A stretch of 64,000 nt of DNA from Thermobaculum terrenum ATCC BAA-798 (GTDB taxonomy: Bacteria > Chloroflexota > Chloroflexia > Thermobaculales > Thermobaculaceae): the NCBI RefSeq assembly GCF_000025005.1, contig NC_013525.1:310001-374000 (forward strand). Reading direction: 5' to 3'. How positions within the stretch are numbered: position 1 is the first letter of the stretch; each line of letters begins with the position of its first letter. Shown here piece after piece: positions 16,813 to 26,599 of this stretch. The position numbers were made by a program, and so were the translations under genes. The notes beneath the pieces are model-generated. The model saw nothing but the letters and a program-made list of their open reading frames with translations. It had not been told where the DNA came from and searched no databases.

Positions 16813-17670
16813 TTACTCATCACCTGTAGCTATGGGTCTGCTCTCGTCGGTTATCCACTCGCTCCAGGAACCCGGATACAGCTTTGGCATCCCCATACCG
16901 GCGTGTGCAAAGGCGAGTACGTTATGGGCTGCGGTTACTCCTGATCCACAATAGAACACTATAGACTCTGGAGGATATTGCTCTGCAATTGAGGCGAATC
17001 TTTCTCTCAAGATTTGAGGTGGCCTGAAGAAGCCATCAGTATCTAGATTTTCGGTATATGGTAAAGAGATCGCGGTAGGTATATGACCTGCCTTTGGATC
17101 TATAGTCTCGTTCTCGCCCCTGTACCTATCACGTGTTCTCGAATCAACTATTTTGCAAGACCTTGAACCTATTGTTGCGCGGAGATCATCAGCAGAGGCT
17201 ACAAGCTTATGGTTGTATTTACCATGAAACTCCGTACTAGCTCTACTCTCCTTCCCGGTGGCAACCGGGAGGCCATTTGCGATCCAGGCTCTAAAGCCTC
17301 CATCTAGGACTGCTACGTTGTTATGCCCTGCCCACTTAAGCAGCCACCAGAGCCTAGCAGCTGCCATTGCACCAGTCTGCTCATCGTAGGCCACAACCTG
17401 TGATTCTTGCGAGACGCCAAGACGGGACATGGTCTTGTCGAAATCTATTAGATCTGGTAGTGGGTGACGTCCTGTCTTGCCTGGTATTACCTTTCCAGAT
17501 AGATCTTTATCCAGATGTGCATATACTGCACCTGGTATGTGAGCTTGGAGGTAATCCCTTAGACCTTTTTCAGGGTCTCCAAGAGTGTAGCGACAATCTA
17601 TAAAGACCCAGTTGGGATCATGTAAGTGCTTTGCTGCCTCTTGTACGCTGATAAGTGTTTCGTAGGACAT
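16813..17670 (-). CDS. Sulfurtransferase (thiosulfate / 3-mercaptopyruvate type)
   Basis: The 285 residues form two rhodanese domains, an inactive N-terminal one (about 5-135) and a catalytic one (about 155-280), with active-site loop CGSGVTA (C241). The CG-S/G-GV-TA loop is typical of mercaptopyruvate sulfurtransferases, while thiosulfate enzymes more often have CRKG. It moves sulfane sulfur to cyanide or thiols. AGGAG is 8 bases before the ATG. It follows msrA by 11 bases, suggesting a joint role in sulfur or oxidative damage handling. Confidence 0.9.
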   Translation of the reverse strand: MSYETLISVQEAAKHLHDPNWVFIDCRYTLGDPEKGLRDYLQAHIPGAVYAHLDKDLSGKVIPGKTGRHPLPDLIDFDKTMSRLGVSQESQVVAYDEQTGAMAAARLWWLLKWAGHNNVAVLDGGFRAWIANGLPVATGKESRASTEFHGKYNHKLVASADDLRATIGSRSCKIVDSRTRDRYRGENETIDPKAGHIPTAISLPYTENLDTDGFFRPPQILRERFASIAEQYPPESIVFYCGSGVTAAHNVLAFAHAGMGMPKLYPGSWSEWITDESRPIATGDE

Positions 17671-17681
17671 GGAATTTACTC

Positions 17682-18230
17682 CTACTGCTTTATTAGCTCT
17701 GTATATCTCTTACGAAACTTCTCATATTTGGGAGCTATTACCAACCTGCAGTAGGCTTGATTAGGATTGCGGCGGAAATAGTCCCAATGGTACTCTTCTG
17801 CCGGATAAAAAGCCTCGAAGGGTACAACTTGGGTCACTATTGGGTCTTGCCACACTTTGTTCCTGGTAAGCTCCTCAATAACCTCTTGCGCGATCCTTCG
17901 TTGCTCCTCATCACGGTATAGGATGATCGACCTATATTGGGTCCCCACGTCTTCGCCTTGCCTATTCAGGGTAGTGGGATCATGCACCGAAAAGAAGACC
18001 TCTAAAAGATCTCGGAATGAGATTTGGTTGGGATCAAACTTGATGTTAACGACCTCAGCATGCCCGGTTGTATCAGTACATACCTGTTCGTATGTGGGAT
18101 TAGGTACATGCCCTCCAGAGTAACCGGGGATTACCTCTATCACACCCTTAAGGTCCTTGAATATGGGCTCCATGCACCAGAAGCACCCACCTCCAAGAGT
18201 AGCTTCCTGTATTCGGCTAATATTTGACAT
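17682..18230 (-). CDS. msrA: Peptide-methionine (S)-S-oxide reductase
   Basis: The product is 182 residues. The signature [12 protein letters not shown] has catalytic C16 (and C19). [16 protein letters not shown] and GHAEVV follow, all MsrA hallmarks. It repairs oxidised methionine in proteins using thioredoxin. No recycling Cys pair is obvious near the C-terminus. GAGGTGAG lies just before ATG. First gene of a two-gene unit with the sulfurtransferase. Confidence 0.95.
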   Translation of the reverse strand: MSNISRIQEATLGGGCFWCMEPIFKDLKGVIEVIPGYSGGHVPNPTYEQVCTDTTGHAEVVNIKFDPNQISFRDLLEVFFSVHDPTTLNRQGEDVGTQYRSIILYRDEEQRRIAQEVIEELTRNKVWQDPIVTQVVPFEAFYPAEEYHWDYFRRNPNQAYCRLVIAPKYEKFRKRYTELIKQ

Positions 18231-18304
18231 ATTTACTCACCTCTATCAGTTGCATAATGTCTGGTCAATTATATGACTTGGTGGTGAATAGCACTCTATA
18301 CGTC

Positions 18305-19228
18305 TCAGGATCCTAGCTTTGGGTTCCTGTAGATAGCCTCTCCATTAGCTATCTTTATAGTTAGCTGATTTAGGAGCTCAGCAAGTGCCTTGATAGCCCA
18401 CTTAAAATCTGACTCTTCCATAGCATCAGGATCGATGTCTGGTATTGGGTTGAAGCAATCTATAAGAAAGGCCTTGTCCTCATATACAGCCCATTCCACC
18501 AAGTTTATATCGTAGCCAAGTTCTTTGACTATCTTAGATGAGTCCGACATAATGCTTTCTTCGAGCTCGTTGGGTATTCCTTGACTGCCGGGTAGATATC
18601 TCTTCTTCTGGAAGTCAAAGTACATAGGTATAACTTCCTCTCCTATAACCAGGCAACGAACAAAAAGATCCCAGTCTATGAGTTCTTGTACCATAACTGT
18701 TCTTGTCGATGTATGTCGGTAGTTTTCCATAAGCTCGTCTACTGAGTGGCATATATGTAGCTCAGACCACTCACCTTTTTCTGCGTCCTTCAATATGCAG
18801 GGTAGTCCTACTTCTTCTGCTACCTCGTACCAGTCAACTGGTAGCGGATGGCTTACTAGCTCTCGAGAAGGAGAATAATTTTCTAGAAAGTAGTGATTGG
18901 GTAGTAGCACAGTTTTGGGTGTTAGTAGACCTAGTTTATGAGCCAGAGATACCTGATGAAACTTATCATCTGAGGAAGATACAAACGGGTTGTTGATAAC
19001 ATAGACACCGCTTACTAAGGCGTGCTTGAGGTAGGCCTTGTAAAATGGAACGACGTGCGAAAGCCTGTCAACAATAACGGAATATCTGCAGTCTTCTCCC
19101 AGCTCTACTGCTCCTAGCCTGGCGATTCCCACGTCTACGTGTGAATAGTTGGATGTAATCTCCTGTAAAAGTGCACTGACTAGACTTTTCTCTCTTCCTA
19201 CCAGAAGTCCCACTCTTAGTTTTTCCAT
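18305..19228 (-). CDS. ATP-grasp fold protein, unknown substrate
   Basis: A 307-residue protein starting MEKLRVGLLVGREKS, with AGGAGG 6 bases upstream. A start 11 codons earlier was rejected on that basis. The N-terminal pre-ATP-grasp region leads to GLPCILKDAEKGEWSE (lysine and glycine-loop positions), VMVQELIDWDLFVRCLVIGEEV and a C-terminal metal-site segment FLIDCFNPIPDIDP. The family is a RimK/D-Ala-ligase-like peptide or amide ligase. It is distinct from the LysX paralogues elsewhere in the window. It is divergent from ppc with a 140-base gap. Substrate unknown. Confidence 0.7.
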   Translation of the reverse strand: MEKLRVGLLVGREKSLVSALLQEITSNYSHVDVGIARLGAVELGEDCRYSVIVDRLSHVVPFYKAYLKHALVSGVYVINNPFVSSSDDKFHQVSLAHKLGLLTPKTVLLPNHYFLENYSPSRELVSHPLPVDWYEVAEEVGLPCILKDAEKGEWSELHICHSVDELMENYRHTSTRTVMVQELIDWDLFVRCLVIGEEVIPMYFDFQKKRYLPGSQGIPNELEESIMSDSSKIVKELGYDINLVEWAVYEDKAFLIDCFNPIPDIDPDAMEESDFKWAIKALAELLNQLTIKIANGEAIYRNPKLGS

Positions 19229-19368
19229 GGCCTTCCTCCTGGTGATCTGGAAAATGGGCAACCGCCTTTAGGCGCGGTTACAGCAATTATTAGGCCCCTA
19301 TTGTACTTGAGTTATTGTAGCCCGCCAGTGCAAAATGGTTCTTGAACTAATATCTGGTGGGTAGAGGT

Positions 19369-22164
19369 ATGGCGATAGAGAGAGCTGGCACTGGTGACAA
19401 GCTTAGTGAGGATGTACGCCTCCTTGGAAGCATAGTTGGAGAGGTGCTCATAGAACAAGGCGGTCGGCGATTATTTGAAATAGTAGAAAAGCTCAGAACT
19501 ACCTCTATAGCCTTGCGTACTAGGTACTCAGAGGAACTTCATCGTGAGTTAGTTCAAATAACCTCCGAACTTGATCCTGCGACAGCCTTTGATGTAATAC
19601 GAGCTTTTAACCTCTTCTTTCTGGTCGTGAATCTTGCTGAAGAAAACCACAGGGTAAGGGTGCTCAGGCAAAGGGAGATTAGTAGTTATCCTGAGCCTCT
19701 GGAAGGTTCGATTAGAGAGGCTGTAAGAGATCTACGCAACGAGGATATATCGGATGAGCAGCTGCAGGAGCTATTAAACAGACTTAGGGCAAGGTTTGTC
19801 TTCACTGCCCATCCTACTGAGTCCAGGCGAAGAACGACCTTGATGCACCTTAGACATATATCTAATCTCATAGCCTTGCTTGATGATGCTCTCCTGACTC
19901 CCACCCAACGTGAGATGGTTATAGACAGGCTGCGGGAAGTAGTAACAGCTCTTTGGCAGACAGACGACTTTAGAGAAACCAGACCTACTCCTCTGGACGA
20001 GGTCTATAACAGCCTCTACTTTTTCCAGGAGAGTGTGTTCGAGATTCTTCCCTCTGTCTACAGAGAGTTCTCAGATGCCTTGAAATCGGTATATAAAGAC
20101 TGGAATTTCCAGATACCTCCTGTCATTCAATTTGGTACTTGGATGGGAGGAGATAGGGACGGCAATCCTAATGTTACACCTGAAGTAACTATACGTACAG
20201 CGCGTCTCCAGAAAGGTGTATTGCTGAGGCACTATATATCCCAGCTCGACAGGCTTCGCAGGCATCTCTCGATGAGTGTTCGACGTGCTGGGGTGAGCGA
20301 TGAGCTCATGCAGTCCATAGAGAAGGAGAGAAAGATCCTCCCCGAGGCCTCTGAAAGGATAGAGGAGAGAAACAAGAACGAGATGTATCGCCTGAAGATA
20401 GGCCTCATGATAGAAAAGCTAAAGAATACTCTCTCTGCTATGGAAGCTAGACAGAGGCCTCAGCCCGATGTTGCTTATGAGAGTGTAGAGCAGTTCTATA
20501 CAGATATAGATATGATCGTCAATAGCCTGAAGCAGAACAAGGGAGACAGACTGGCTTTAGGCGCAGCAGAGGACTTCCGGAGGCTTGCTGAGGTATTTGG
20601 ATTTCATCTTGCAAAGATAGATGTGAGGCAGCATAGCTCTCGCCACAGCCAGGCCATAGCGGAGGTGTTATCCTCAGTAGGTATATGTGACAGGTACTTG
20701 GAGCTCAGTAGCGAGGAGCAAGCTGAGCTCCTGCGTGAGTTGCTTAGAGACAATCGACCTATCATAGGTAAGGTTCACCACTTTTCACCTTCCACCGAAG
20801 AAACAATCGCTGTCTTTGATGCTATCAGAACCATCCAGGAAGAGATTGGAAAAGAAGCTTGTGACACTTACATAATAAGCTTTGCTCAATCTGCTGCTGA
20901 TCTGCTTGAGATTCAGCTGCTGGCCAGAGAAACTGGTCTACTGTCGATATCTGAGGGTTGGAGCAGACTTCAGATAGTCCCGTTATTTGAGAGCATACAT
21001 GACCTAAACGAGTGCGGTAATATAATGGCTAACCTCCTGGATGACCCTATATATAGATGCAACGTCAAGGCATGGGGTGACCACCAGGAAGTTATGATAG
21101 GTTACTCGGACTCCAACAAGGACGGTGGCTTCTTTACGAGCTGTTGGGAGCTCTACAAAGCTCAGAGGCGTCTGGCCGCTGTGTGCTCTGAGAGAGGCGT
21201 TACCCTAAGGTTGTTCCACGGTAGAGGTGGTGCTATAGGTAGGGGAGGAGGGCCAACACATATGGCCATACTTGGGCAACCTCCCGATACCATACATGGC
21301 GAGCTCAAGCTCACCGAGCAAGGTGAAGTTATATTTGCCAGGTATGGTAATCCTGCGATCGCGAAGAGGTATCTGGAGCAGGTGCTGAACGCTCTACTCA
21401 GAGTGAGCCTAAGCCCAACCGTTATAGAAAACCAGAGCAGAATAGAACCAGAGTGGCAGGAAGCCGCAGACACTTTGAGCACCTACTCTTATAGAGAGTA
21501 TAGGAATCTAGTGTATGAGACGCCTGAGTTCGTAGAATACTTCCGCGAAGCTACTCCTATAGGCGAGATAAGCCTGCTACCCATAGCTTCACGCCCCGTC
21601 CGCAGGCAGAGTGGTTTTGATATCGAGCAGCTCAGGGCCATCCCCTGGGTTTTCTCCTGGATGCAGAGCAGGCATACCTTACCAGGGTGGTATGGTCTTG
21701 GGACTGCTATAGAGAAGTATATTGCTGGAGACGATTCTAAACTCAAGATACTTCAGGAGATGTATCAGAAGTGGATATTCTTCAGGTCTACATTGGACAA
21801 CGCTCAGATGATACTCTCTAAAGCTGATATACACGTAGCGAGTATGTACGCGGGATTGGTGAGCAACCCGGATGTATGGAATAGGGTTTGGCCCAGGATA
21901 CAGCAGGAATATGAAAGAACTGTCTACTGGGTAATCAAGGTAACTGGGCTCAACAGGTTGCTCGATAATGCGCCAGTGCTTCAGAGATCTATCATGCTCA
22001 GGAATCCTTATGTAGATCCAATAAGCTACATACAGGTAGCTCTACTACGCAAGTTGCGAACAATTCCTGATACTAAGGATCATAAAAAGGAACGCGAGAG
22101 TATACTGCAAGCAGTATTCCTCTCTATCAACGGCATAGCTGCAGGTCTACAGAACACTGGATAA
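19369..22164 (+). CDS. ppc: Phosphoenolpyruvate carboxylase
   Basis: The 931-residue product, usual length, carries all family motifs: FVFTAHPTESRRRT (catalytic His148), GTWMGGDRDGNPNVT, GYSDSNKDGGF, FHGRGGAIGRGGGPTH, and the C-terminal GIAAGLQNTG. It carboxylates PEP to oxaloacetate, feeding the TCA cycle and the aspartate and glutamate families used by the arginine operon further along. ATG 19369 is preferred to an upstream GTG four codons earlier; the ribosome site (GGTGGG) is weak. Monocistronic. Confidence 0.96.
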   Translation: MAIERAGTGDKLSEDVRLLGSIVGEVLIEQGGRRLFEIVEKLRTTSIALRTRYSEELHRELVQITSELDPATAFDVIRAFNLFFLVVNLAEENHRVRVLRQREISSYPEPLEGSIREAVRDLRNEDISDEQLQELLNRLRARFVFTAHPTESRRRTTLMHLRHISNLIALLDDALLTPTQREMVIDRLREVVTALWQTDDFRETRPTPLDEVYNSLYFFQESVFEILPSVYREFSDALKSVYKDWNFQIPPVIQFGTWMGGDRDGNPNVTPEVTIRTARLQKGVLLRHYISQLDRLRRHLSMSVRRAGVSDELMQSIEKERKILPEASERIEERNKNEMYRLKIGLMIEKLKNTLSAMEARQRPQPDVAYESVEQFYTDIDMIVNSLKQNKGDRLALGAAEDFRRLAEVFGFHLAKIDVRQHSSRHSQAIAEVLSSVGICDRYLELSSEEQAELLRELLRDNRPIIGKVHHFSPSTEETIAVFDAIRTIQEEIGKEACDTYIISFAQSAADLLEIQLLARETGLLSISEGWSRLQIVPLFESIHDLNECGNIMANLLDDPIYRCNVKAWGDHQEVMIGYSDSNKDGGFFTSCWELYKAQRRLAAVCSERGVTLRLFHGRGGAIGRGGGPTHMAILGQPPDTIHGELKLTEQGEVIFARYGNPAIAKRYLEQVLNALLRVSLSPTVIENQSRIEPEWQEAADTLSTYSYREYRNLVYETPEFVEYFREATPIGEISLLPIASRPVRRQSGFDIEQLRAIPWVFSWMQSRHTLPGWYGLGTAIEKYIAGDDSKLKILQEMYQKWIFFRSTLDNAQMILSKADIHVASMYAGLVSNPDVWNRVWPRIQQEYERTVYWVIKVTGLNRLLDNAPVLQRSIMLRNPYVDPISYIQVALLRKLRTIPDTKDHKKERESILQAVFLSINGIAAGLQNTG

Positions 22165-22195
22165 AAATGCAGGGGGCAGGAAACTGCCCCCTGCA
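22163..22195 (-). terminator. Strong terminator (minus strand), 12-bp stem with GAAA loop
   Basis: TGCAGGGGGCAG (22168-22179), loop GAAA, CTGCCCCCTGCA (22184-22195). The minus-strand reading is followed by TTTTTAT, so it ends the substrate-binding protein gene; it may also stop ppc transcription from the other side. Confidence 0.85.
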
Positions 22196-22210
22196 GCGGA
22201 TCCTGGAAGT

Positions 22211-24508
22211 TTAGGACTGCATTTGATGCTGCTCGGGGTTCTCCCAGTACCAAGTCTCTGGGTCATATACCGCCGGTGTAGGATGGATCCAGGGGTTGAC
22301 CCAGCCATGGAGCGTTAAATCCTCTCTTCTGGGAACGTTCTTCAAGCCGTTCTTGACCAGCTCGACTCTCGGCCAGTTGGCCACCACTCCCAGGAAGAAC
22401 GGGCCCTGTTCTATGTGAAGCTTCATTATCTGCCACTCTAGTGAGATCCTCTTCATGCGGTCGACCTCTACTCGGGCCTTGTTGTATAGATCCCACAGGG
22501 TCTTGACCGGCTCGAAGAACTCCTTATCAAAGGGTCCTATTCTGGGTGGATTGCGCTTCCAAGGATTTATGTTCTTCTGTTGGTTCTGCTTGGGTGTTCC
22601 AATCACCTGGAAGAACGCCCCATGTAGAGGTGCCCAGTGAGCGGGCTCCACAGGTACAACCCATCCTGGATATATGAGTATGCTGTTGTCTCCCACCTCC
22701 CAGGTAGTAGTGCTCATCAGCTTGCCGGAGTTCCATCTGTCATCCCAGCCTGTTGGTGGTATGGGGTTGAGCTTGGCGTTGATACCTACGGCCTTCCAGT
22801 CAGCAGCGAGCTGCTCGTTCTTCCTCATGTGCTCGCCACCCTGGGGAGTGTCTGCCTGATAATCTAGGTAGACTACCAGTTTGCTACCATCTGGCATCTC
22901 ACGCCAGCCATCACCGTCTTTATCGACCACACCTATCTCGTCAAGTATCTGCTTAGCTTTGTCGGGGTTATATTCCAGATAGGAATCCCTCCATTGCTCG
23001 TAGAGCTTACGGCCTTCATCGTTGATATTGAAGTTTACACCTTTGGGACTTAGAGTACCTGTAGTTACTTCGCCTGTGTCTAGATAGACTAGCTTCCTTA
23101 CGGCTTCTCGGTTATAAGCGTGCGATAGTGCCTGCTTGAACTTGGGATTACGTATTAGCTCCCTCATCTTGGCATCGGGATAATCATGGTTGAAGAAGAA
23201 GATCGATCCCGTACCAGAGCCAGAATCCCAGAATATCATTTGATAATCGCCCTTCTGTTCAGACTGCTTCAAAAGGGCATAGTCTGCTGGCGATATAGGC
23301 TCAAATCCTCCATGCACGAAATCAGCTGCTCCCTGAGTGAACTTCAGCTTGAGCACTTCAGGATCTAGGATATTTCTCATGATTAGATTATCTATATAAG
23401 GCAGCTGGTTGCCCCATTTATCTATACACCAGTAGTAGGGATTACGCTCCCAGATGGAATACTGACCCTTCTTATACTCCTTGAGCTTCCATCCCGTCAT
23501 GGTTGGACAATCTGGATTGGCTGTAAAGTCCACAGCCTTGCCCCATGGGAAAGCAAAATCCTCGGTCCAGTTCTTCTTAACATTGGGGTTGTATTTCTTG
23601 TGGAACTGCTTTGCATAATGCTTTGGTGCCATCCAGGTAGGACCTATGCCTCGGTTAACCCAAGCAGCCAGACGCTCAGGTGTAACAGGTGCCGGTGCGT
23701 CGAAGATCAGCTGTAGAGTATAGTCATCGATCTTCTTCATTTTACCTATGGTGCCCTTACCAGACCTCATATCGTCTGGTGGCCCCTCGGGAATCTCGTC
23801 ATTAAGCACCATATCTTCCCACCAGAAGAGGATGTCATCTACAGTCCATGGATGGCCATCGGACCACTTTAGTCCTTCTCTGAAGTGGAAAGTCCATACC
23901 GTGGCGTCCTCATTCGACTCCCAACTTTCAGCTAGTCCAGGACCTATAGTGAGACCATCGTTAAGGTATCTCAGAGGTGAATGCCCGTACATCGACTCTT
24001 GAATGAAGTGAGTCGTACCCCAGTCATCAGAGCTGGAGTTGAGCATTTCTATCTTGCCGCCGTACTTGCCCTGCTGTACCCACTTATGAGGCACTACATA
24101 TGGGTTCTTAGGAAGTCGCTGCTCAACAGGTGGTAGCTTGCCAGCCTTCACTAGTTCAGCAAGCGAGGGTGCCTCCTTGTACTCTCCCTGGTAGGTAACA
24201 GGGGTTGCTATGTAAGGTACATTTGGTACACCTGATGATGTACCAGGAGTTGCCGAAGCCGAAGGACTTGCAGCTGCCGTTGGTGAAGCGCTGGGGGCGC
24301 TTGGCTGTGGACTCATAGCAGCCGTTGGTGAAGCTCCTGGTGTGCTTGGCTGTGGACTAGCTCCCATGGTAGGAGAGGCTGCAGGCTGACTTGCGGATGG
24401 TGTGTTGGTAGCCGTGCTTCCTCCACATGCAGCTAGAACCACACCTCCTGCCGCCATTGCTGATAATCTCAGGAACTTCCTTCGGCTGATTCCGTGCTTC
24501 TGATGCAT
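22211..24508 (-). CDS. ABC transporter substrate-binding protein, family 5 (oligopeptide type), Tat lipoprotein
   Basis: The 765 residues start with SRRKFLRLSAMAAGG, a twin-arginine motif, then lipobox LAAC. The mature protein would be exported folded and lipid-anchored. A Ser/Pro/Ala-rich linker (about 30-110) contains near-identical 15-residue repeats. The SBP_bac_5 domain follows, with ESWESNEDATVWTFHFREGLKW. Ligands are usually peptides but can be sugars or nickel. ATG 24508 is set by the signal peptide and AGGA site; upstream in-frame codons are rejected. No permease or ATPase gene is adjacent, so its transporter is encoded elsewhere. Confidence 0.9.
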   Translation of the reverse strand: MHQKHGISRRKFLRLSAMAAGGVVLAACGGSTATNTPSASQPAASPTMGASPQPSTPGASPTAAMSPQPSAPSASPTAAASPSASATPGTSSGVPNVPYIATPVTYQGEYKEAPSLAELVKAGKLPPVEQRLPKNPYVVPHKWVQQGKYGGKIEMLNSSSDDWGTTHFIQESMYGHSPLRYLNDGLTIGPGLAESWESNEDATVWTFHFREGLKWSDGHPWTVDDILFWWEDMVLNDEIPEGPPDDMRSGKGTIGKMKKIDDYTLQLIFDAPAPVTPERLAAWVNRGIGPTWMAPKHYAKQFHKKYNPNVKKNWTEDFAFPWGKAVDFTANPDCPTMTGWKLKEYKKGQYSIWERNPYYWCIDKWGNQLPYIDNLIMRNILDPEVLKLKFTQGAADFVHGGFEPISPADYALLKQSEQKGDYQMIFWDSGSGTGSIFFFNHDYPDAKMRELIRNPKFKQALSHAYNREAVRKLVYLDTGEVTTGTLSPKGVNFNINDEGRKLYEQWRDSYLEYNPDKAKQILDEIGVVDKDGDGWREMPDGSKLVVYLDYQADTPQGGEHMRKNEQLAADWKAVGINAKLNPIPPTGWDDRWNSGKLMSTTTWEVGDNSILIYPGWVVPVEPAHWAPLHGAFFQVIGTPKQNQQKNINPWKRNPPRIGPFDKEFFEPVKTLWDLYNKARVEVDRMKRISLEWQIMKLHIEQGPFFLGVVANWPRVELVKNGLKNVPRREDLTLHGWVNPWIHPTPAVYDPETWYWENPEQHQMQS
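24276..24358. repeat. 45-base-period tandem repeat in the lipoprotein linker
   Basis: Two 38-base units, 24276-24313 and 24321-24358, share GCCGTTGGTGAAGC at their starts and CTTGGCTGTGGACT at their ends. They encode the alternating ASPTAA/SPQPS linker. Slippage could change linker length. Confidence 0.8.
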
Positions 24509-24632
24509 AAGCTTTTCCTCCGAGTTGTGGATACTTGCGAGCTTGACGCTAATTATTAGCCTAAATCTCGGTATTGTCAATACTAGACACGTACCTGTAA
24601 AAAGATGAATAACTCTTGATAGGTGGTAATGT

Positions 24633-25244
24633 ATGAAACAGGAAGATAAGAGTCATATCTTACTCAGGATACCGGAACGTATATCTACTCGTAGGCTGGT
24701 GATTAGGAACTACGTGCCCGAGGATGCCACATCTTTATGGTTAGCAGTGGAAGAGTCGAGAGAATCGATTGAGCCATGGCTACGATGGCCTAGAGATGTA
24801 AGAAACGTTGATACGGCAAGAATCAGAATTCGCTACCTACAAGCCGAGTGGATACTCAGGGATAGGCTGGTTTGGGGATTATTCAGCAAAGAGGATCAGC
24901 AACTCTTTGGGGAGATAGGACTTGTTCATCCTGACTGGAGTGTTGTGAGCTTCCAAGTATCTTATTGGCTGAGAAAAAGTGCTCAGGGGCATGGTTACAT
25001 GCGGGAAGCACTCAGAGCTATTACAGCTCTGGTTTTCGAAACCATAAGTGCCAGTAGAGTTGAGGTAAGGGTAGAATCTGATAACTTGAGAAGCAGAAAA
25101 GTCCCCGAGGCGTTAGGATACAGACTTGAAGGCGTGCTTAGAAGAGATCACGTAGGACTGGACGGTGAACTCACAGACATGTATGTATATGCATTGACTT
25201 CTGAGGACTATGAAGATATTAGATTGGGCAGTGAAGATCAATGA
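24633..25244 (+). CDS. GNAT N-acetyltransferase (RimJ/RimL-like)
   Basis: A 203-residue protein beginning at ISTRRLVIRNYVPEDA, the RimJ/RimL entry motif, with SAQGHGYMREALRAI in the acetyl-CoA pyrophosphate loop (motif A is degenerate: Q/G-x-G-x-G/Y), then ASRVEVRVESDNLRSRKVPEALGYRLEG. The family acetylates ribosomal protein N-termini or amines on small molecules. AGGTGG lies 6 bases before the ATG. It is convergent with ogt, with only 2 bases between the stops. Confidence 0.82.
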   Translation: MKQEDKSHILLRIPERISTRRLVIRNYVPEDATSLWLAVEESRESIEPWLRWPRDVRNVDTARIRIRYLQAEWILRDRLVWGLFSKEDQQLFGEIGLVHPDWSVVSFQVSYWLRKSAQGHGYMREALRAITALVFETISASRVEVRVESDNLRSRKVPEALGYRLEGVLRRDHVGLDGELTDMYVYALTSEDYEDIRLGSEDQ

Positions 25245-25246
25245 CT

Positions 25247-25774
25247 TCACATTGATATGGGGCTTTCAAGTGTAGCCTTCACATCCTCCATGTGCAATAA
25301 TTGCTGCTTGCATGCTGTTCCAAATAGGTACTTGCCGATCACTCCATCGCTACGCACTACCCGATGGCAAGGGATAAGTATAGGCACTGGATTGCTTGCA
25401 AGCGCTGTCCCCACAGCTCTGAGAGCTTTAGGGTTGCCTATCTTATTTGCCACCCAGGTATACGTTCTTACTTCCCCTCTGGGAATGCTCAAAGTTGTTT
25501 CCAACACTTTTCTTTGGAAAGCGGTCGTACCTCTCAAGTCAAAGTCCGACAAAGAACCTCTATATCCATCAAGATACTTCCTGACTTTGACCCTAATATC
25601 TTCACAAGCGTGTAATTCTGGACGTATCGATTTTTGGAACCTTCTTAGGAAGTAGTCTTCGAAGCTAGAATCATCTGATGCGATCGCGGTGGCCGATATT
25701 CCCAAAGGATTATAGGCCACGTAGAGACGCCCAATAGGTAAATCTATGCTAAAGTACTGATCTAGGTTCTCCAT
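25247..25774 (-). CDS. ogt: Methylated-DNA-protein-cysteine methyltransferase
   Basis: The 175-residue product has the alkyl acceptor motif PILIPCHRVVRSDG with C136, the recognition-helix region and the RAVGTALASNP segment. It removes O6-alkyl groups from guanine by suicide transfer to its own Cys. No Shine-Dalgarno sequence is visible before ATG 25774, unlike most neighbours, so expression may be low or the mRNA leaderless. The window also holds an alkyltransferase-like relative at 58775. Confidence 0.9.
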   Translation of the reverse strand: MENLDQYFSIDLPIGRLYVAYNPLGISATAIASDDSSFEDYFLRRFQKSIRPELHACEDIRVKVRKYLDGYRGSLSDFDLRGTTAFQRKVLETTLSIPRGEVRTYTWVANKIGNPKALRAVGTALASNPVPILIPCHRVVRSDGVIGKYLFGTACKQQLLHMEDVKATLESPISM

Positions 25775-25860
25775 GATAGGTCGATCTTAGTGATAACGTG
25801 AGTCCTTTGCAACCCCGTCTACTGGATTAAACAAGCATACTTAGCTAAGAGAAATATCTG

Positions 25861-26499
25861 CTAGATCAGCTTTTGAAGCTCTTCGATAGACCTTTTTTCT
25901 CTTTGAAGCCAGTTATGAAGCCGCGTTGATATCTCTTCCCGACTTAGCTTGGGATGATCATAATGTCCAGCTGCACGTCTCTGCCTAAGAGCCTCGTACA
26001 GGGTCACAGCACAAGCTACTGAGATGTTCAGGCTTTGGACCATCCCCATCATCGGGATGACAAAGTTACCGTCAGCTAGTCTCGAAGCCTCCTCTGAGAC
26101 TCCCCTCTGCTCGTTCCCGAATACTAGAGCGGTAGGCTTAGTGAGATCTAGAGAGTACAGGTCGTGGCTTCTTTGCGGATCCGCCAAGTAGGTTGTGTAT
26201 ATCGTCATCCCTTGAGATCTGAGAGTGTCGTAACAGTCTTGGATGTCCTTGTGCTTTATAATCTCTAGCCACTTTAGAGCGCTGCCAGAAACGTTCTTGC
26301 TGAGGTCTGGAAACTCCTCTATGGTGTATACCAGGTGCACTGCTAGTACTCCCACAGCATCACAGCTGCGTAAGACTGCGCTCACGTTGTGTGGATCATG
26401 AACGTTCTCGAGGACTACAGTTAGATCAGGTTGCCTTCTCTTCAGAACCTGGATCATTCTGTTGAGTCTGCGTTCCGTTATCTTTCTCGTAGTATTCAT
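25861..26499 (-). CDS. SpoU/TrmH-family RNA 2'-O-methyltransferase
   Basis: A 212-residue protein with VVLENVHDPHNVSAVLRSCDAVGV (motif 1 region), ALVFGNEQRGVSEEA (motif 2) and IPMMGMVQSLNISVACAV (motif 3), the trefoil-knot SAM-binding core. The C-terminal extension and LNISVACAVTLYEALRQRR resemble TrmH (tRNA Gm18). An open frame extends 102 codons upstream, but that part overlaps the T-box leader and promoter on the other strand and has no family character; ATG 26499 starts at the domain. The trmH assignment is likely but other SpoU members are possible. Confidence 0.88.
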   Translation of the reverse strand: MNTTRKITERRLNRMIQVLKRRQPDLTVVLENVHDPHNVSAVLRSCDAVGVLAVHLVYTIEEFPDLSKNVSGSALKWLEIIKHKDIQDCYDTLRSQGMTIYTTYLADPQRSHDLYSLDLTKPTALVFGNEQRGVSEEASRLADGNFVIPMMGMVQSLNISVACAVTLYEALRQRRAAGHYDHPKLSREEISTRLHNWLQREKRSIEELQKLI

Positions 26500-26562
26500 G
26501 CCAGATAATTTTACTGTAACCTGTAGCGAACTGCTGAATGGGAGAAATTTCCTGCTAAAAGG

Positions 26563-26592
26563 TTGACATGTCCAAATGCGCTTTCCTATACT
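26563..26592 (+). promoter_or_regulatory. Sigma-70 promoter of the arginine/LysW operon
   Basis: Consensus TTGACA at 26563-26568, an 18-base spacer, and TATACT at 26587-26592. Transcription would begin near 26599, about ten bases before stem I of the T-box leader. The best promoter match in the window. Confidence 0.8.
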
Positions 26593-26599
26593 TACAGCC

